NCBI GenBank assembly: GCA_013359265.1
Contig: JABWCD010000005.1
Coordinates: 137,678-201,677 of the forward strand
Source: Candidatus Hydrogenedentota bacterium
GTDB taxonomy: Bacteria; Hydrogenedentota; Hydrogenedentia; Hydrogenedentales; SLHB01
Reading direction: 5' to 3'
Length of the DNA stretch: 64,000 bases
This document shows positions 61,801 to 64,000 of the stretch, piece by piece. Made by a program: the position numbers and the translations under genes. The notes under the pieces are model-generated. The model saw nothing but the letters and a program-made list of their open reading frames with translations, was not told the origin of the DNA and ran no database searches. The first letter of the stretch is position 1. Every line of letters starts with the position of its first letter.

Positions 61801-62236
61801 CATGTAGTCTGCCTTTCGTGTAGACCCGGACCTGCAACCGGCCATGCTCAATCATGTCGAGCAAAGATCGCGCTAGATCTTGTCCTGCATCAGTTTGATC
61901 CATCATCTCCATGGATTCGCGGATGTTCAACGCTGTTGTGTCTACTCTGCGGCGTTGTTCGCTGCGTTTGGGGTAGCGCTGCGCTTCGAGACAATCCTCG
62001 ACCATATCAAGCCGTCTGTAACCTTCCGCCAGCAATTCGATGGTTTCTCGACTGGATGTATTGCCCACGAGTAATTTCAGTTCAGTTAGCGACCCTAGGC
62101 TGTGGCCGATTGCCTCCAACCCAGAGAGAAAAAGGTAGCCAACAGCGAACCGTGCCTTTTCAGACTGCGGCAATATAGCGAGAATATTTTCTACCAACTT
62201 TTCTTTGCGGTTGTCGATAATGTCGTGGGATGGCAC
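58886..62236 (-). CDS. PLD-nuclease/SNF2-helicase fusion protein
   Basis: Encodes 1116 residues from a GTG at 62236. Residues ~1-220 form a phospholipase-D-like nuclease domain with the HKD motif [19 protein letters not shown] near 144-162 and GSSN at 167-170. The SNF2/RapA helicase follows: VVGLGKS Walker A at 296-302, [10 protein letters not shown] (DEAH box) near 372-381, [11 protein letters not shown], then [18 protein letters not shown] and [43 protein letters not shown] in the second RecA lobe. Only one HKD is seen, so a dimer may be needed to cut. It likely moves on DNA and cleaves it, and starts 48 bases after the sigma-like gene stop. GC content looks lower than that of the neighbours, suggesting transfer. 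Confidence 0.93.
   Translation of the reverse strand: [1116 protein letters not shown]
58928..58955. repeat. 28-bp perfect palindrome in the 3' end of the helicase gene
   Basis: Two 14-bp arms (AAACTCGGCGAGGC and its complement) with no spacer, inside codons for [12 protein letters not shown], 43-70 bases before the stop. It can form a strong hairpin in either strand and is followed by TTTT on the plus strand. Confidence 0.8.
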
Positions 62237-62284
62237 CGAATTTGGAATCCTTTTCTAATTGCGCAGCCAACTTCGGCCAAGCAT

Positions 62285-63688
62285 CTAGAGTAACATTCTC
62301 AAGTATCTCTTTCTTGTTGGATGGCGTAACTTGCGGAGACCTTCAGCTTCAATTTGCCGAATGCGTTCGCGTGTCACATCAAAAATGGAGCCGACCTCTT
62401 GAAGCGTTCGCGGGTATCCGTCGCCAAGTCCAAATCGTAGACGGATTACTTTTTCTTCACGTTCCGACAGGCTAGCAAGTGTTTCATCTATAACGTCGCG
62501 AGCGATACTTTCCTCTGCCACGTGCTCGGCAGCAGCTACGGGGTTCGCTTCTGCCAATGCGCACTTTAGGTTCTCGTCTTGAGTTTCATCGTTATGGGTC
62601 GCTAAGGGCAAACGACGAAGCGGTAGCAAACGGAGTGCGGTGATCCGGCGCGGACTGATCATCAATTCACTTGCAAGGTCGTTCGATGATGGCAATTTCC
62701 CTAAATGTTGGGTTAAGCGGCGTTCGACGGATGCGAGTTTTCTGCGCTCATCAAGCGCGTGCACAGGTATGCGAATCGTGTTCCCCTGCAAATCAATGTG
62801 ACGACGAACCGTTTGTCTAACCCAATAATAGGCGTAGGTTGAAAAGCGGTGGCCGCGGCCGGGATCATATTCTTGGACCGCCCGCATCAAACCTATGGTG
62901 CCTTCTTGGAAAAGATCCAACAGTTCAAGAGCAGTCGAGCACTGGTCGCGGAATTTGAATCCGATCCACGCGGCCAAACGCAAGTTTCGATAGACGCACT
63001 CTTGAAAGTATTGCGCAGCCGGGCCTCCAGGACAGGAGTGTGTGCCGCGCTCTGTCATTGGCCAAAGGTCTGCCAAACGCAAGAACGTCTGCCTTTCCTC
63101 CGCGGGCGAGAAAAGTCTGTAACTGAGCATTGTCTTTATCCATAGCGTAAAGGCGGAGTGCGTGGGTGCTTCGAGGTTTGCGAACCAATGGCGTATGATT
63201 ACTTCGCATCGGGCCCAATCCAGTCCCGACGCAATTTGGGTATCGGCTTCTAGTGTGGAAAGATCGTCCCCTGCGAGGGAGCGGCCAATTTGGGCAAGGA
63301 CAGGTACTGCCTGCATACTAGGATCAAATAGGCGGAGCGCTGCGGCACGCGCTGCGCCGTTCTGCTGCAATAGAATCCACTCGCGTTCCAGGTTATCCGT
63401 GAGTAGCAGCGCTGAAGTGGGCCACTGCCGGGCGACGGCCTGTGCGATCTCATCAAGCAGACGAGGATTCCAGCTTGTGCGGCCGTCTAGGTGTGCAAGA
63501 ATCAGTTTGAAATCGTCTATTTCGCCAAATACCTCGACCGCCGAGACGACACTTTCTTTCGAGAGGCCGAGCACGTTGATGTTTAGTTCGTCACGTACGC
63601 GGTCGAACCCTAGAATCTCCCAAAAAATCTGCTTCACGGCTTCAATTCGTGGTCGCACCACTAGCGCGTTTCGAATTGTGTCAATCAT
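62285..63688 (-). CDS. RpoD-like sigma factor with extra N-terminal domain
   Basis: Encodes 467 residues. Residues ~225-467 are a full sigma70 core without region 1.1: YRNLRLAAWIGFKF (1.2/2.1), DLFQEGTIGLMRAVQEYDPGRGHRFSTYAYYWVRQTVRRHID (2.2-2.4), NTIRIPVHALDERRKLA and PSSNDLASELMISPRRI (3), and SEREEKVIRLRFGLGDGYPRTLQEVGSIFDVTRERIRQIEAEGLRKLRHP (4.1-4.2). Residues ~1-180 are not part of any sigma factor. FKLILAHLDG, ALLLTDNLEREWILLQ, LRLFDPSM and DDLSTLEADTQIASGLDWARCEVIIRHWF follow the rhythm of the N-terminal segment of Eco57I-type restriction proteins. It probably redirects RNA polymerase on a signal sensed by this domain. It precedes the PLD-helicase gene by 48 bases. Confidence 0.9.
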   Translation of the reverse strand: MIDTIRNALVVRPRIEAVKQIFWEILGFDRVRDELNINVLGLSKESVVSAVEVFGEIDDFKLILAHLDGRTSWNPRLLDEIAQAVARQWPTSALLLTDNLEREWILLQQNGAARAAALRLFDPSMQAVPVLAQIGRSLAGDDLSTLEADTQIASGLDWARCEVIIRHWFANLEAPTHSAFTLWIKTMLSYRLFSPAEERQTFLRLADLWPMTERGTHSCPGGPAAQYFQECVYRNLRLAAWIGFKFRDQCSTALELLDLFQEGTIGLMRAVQEYDPGRGHRFSTYAYYWVRQTVRRHIDLQGNTIRIPVHALDERRKLASVERRLTQHLGKLPSSNDLASELMISPRRITALRLLPLRRLPLATHNDETQDENLKCALAEANPVAAAEHVAEESIARDVIDETLASLSEREEKVIRLRFGLGDGYPRTLQEVGSIFDVTRERIRQIEAEGLRKLRHPTRKRYLRMLL

Positions 63689-63743
63689 GATTCTCTACCT
63701 ATGCGTAGAGGGCGCCTTTCCCCATCGTCGAATTTGAGACAAC

Positions 63744-63754
63744 GAGATAATCTC
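63744..63754. promoter_or_regulatory. Small palindrome upstream of sigma-helicase unit
   Basis: GAGATAATCTC, 5-bp arms, 56-66 bases before the sigma-like ATG. The position fits an operator, but the site is short and may be chance. Confidence 0.3.
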
Positions 63755-63939
63755 AGCCAGCCACCAGTGGAAATCTCTCGCAGCCCACAACCAGTAATAG
63801 CGGTGTTCGGACCGTTAAGTCCGGTCTCCCCACCTTGGCGCGTGAATGATACACTAACACCACCCAAGGCGACCGTCTATTTGTTGGATAGGTTGGCGGG
63901 GCTGAATTTCCCGAAAGCATGGGCCAGTGTTACCGCTTT

Positions 63940-63968
63940 TTGATTTACCCGCCGCGCCGTGCTAGATT
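63940..63968 (+). promoter_or_regulatory. Promoter-like sequence pointing out of the right edge
   Basis: TTGATT at 63940, exactly 17 bases, TAGATT at 63963. The stretch 63689-64000 otherwise has no credible gene. It would drive a gene beyond the window, divergent from the sigma-helicase unit. Confidence 0.4.
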
Positions 63969-64000
63969 CTTGGCCTCAATTCGGGGGGATCTGCGCATAT

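Noticed and set aside
58886-63688. Assigning the sigma-helicase unit to DISARM, BREX or Druantia
   Set aside because: No methyltransferase, DrmA/DrmB, BrxL/PglZ or Druantia subunit is seen in the window; only the PLD and SNF2 domains are shared.
1-64000. CRISPR arrays, rRNA genes, tRNA genes
   Set aside because: I saw no regularly spaced identical repeats with unique spacers, no rRNA-like stretches and no tRNA cloverleaf I could support by eye; a tRNAscan/Infernal run would be needed to exclude a single tRNA.

Overview
The window is a high-GC bacterial chromosome segment with dense, short-spaced genes. The repertoire points to an uncultured Planctomycetes-like lineage, possibly Candidatus Hydrogenedentota. 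The evidence is a cytochrome-linked DUF1549/DUF1553 protein beside a Tat-exported DUF1501 protein, a heme-motif prenyltransferase-fold protein, a eukaryote-like Ser/Thr kinase, many glycosyltransferases, and dispersed short repeats in intergenic DNA. FliW and CsrA imply a flagellated cell, and IspD/IspF show the MEP isoprenoid route. The taxonomic placement is inference; no rRNA or tRNA gene was recognised.

Layout. 0-5.6 kb: an OmpA-like protein, a four-helix-bundle protein between 9-bp minisatellites, a NUDIX-metallo-beta-lactamase fusion carrying repeat DNA in frame, and a membrane Ser/Thr kinase with an outside LysM domain. 5.6-11.8 kb: a leftward surface-glycan operon (GT39, GT2, DegT aminotransferase, methyltransferase, secreted protein). 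12-18 kb: HAD phosphatases, a HerA-like ATPase, a prenyltransferase-fold protein, a tiny YqaE-type protein and a beta-helix protein. 18.2-24.3 kb: a rightward run of GT2, polyprenyl synthase, anchored glycosidase-like protein and FGGY kinase. 24.7-33.6 kb: a leftward run holding a GH5-like enzyme, an AhpD-fold protein, an EamA transporter, MoeA, a HepT-MntA toxin-antitoxin pair, DUF1501, a 45-residue membrane protein and a DUF1549/1553 cytochrome protein.

34-43.6 kb: a rightward housekeeping stretch (LIM-like mini-protein, AccA, DUF167, nucleoside phosphorylase-like protein, PIN-TRAM protein, IspD, IspF, TlyA, RecN, LOG-like protein, beta-CASP nuclease). 43.7-51.8 kb: a leftward run of fliW, csrA, an unknown helical protein and three very large glycosyltransferase polypeptides, probably for flagellar glycosylation. 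51.9-55.3 kb: an enolase-superfamily enzyme and a GMC oxidoreductase with its Tat-exported small subunit. 55.3-58.9 kb: a repeat-rich accessory zone with a GNAT/DUF1778 toxin-antitoxin pair and an RRM protein.

58.9-63.7 kb holds the most unusual item: a leftward two-gene unit of an RpoD-like sigma factor with an extra ~180-residue N-terminal domain, followed 48 bp later by a phospholipase-D/SNF2-helicase protein. Its base composition looks less GC-rich than the neighbours, and it reads as a candidate undescribed defence or mobile-element-response module. The window ends with a promoter-like sequence pointing out of the right edge.
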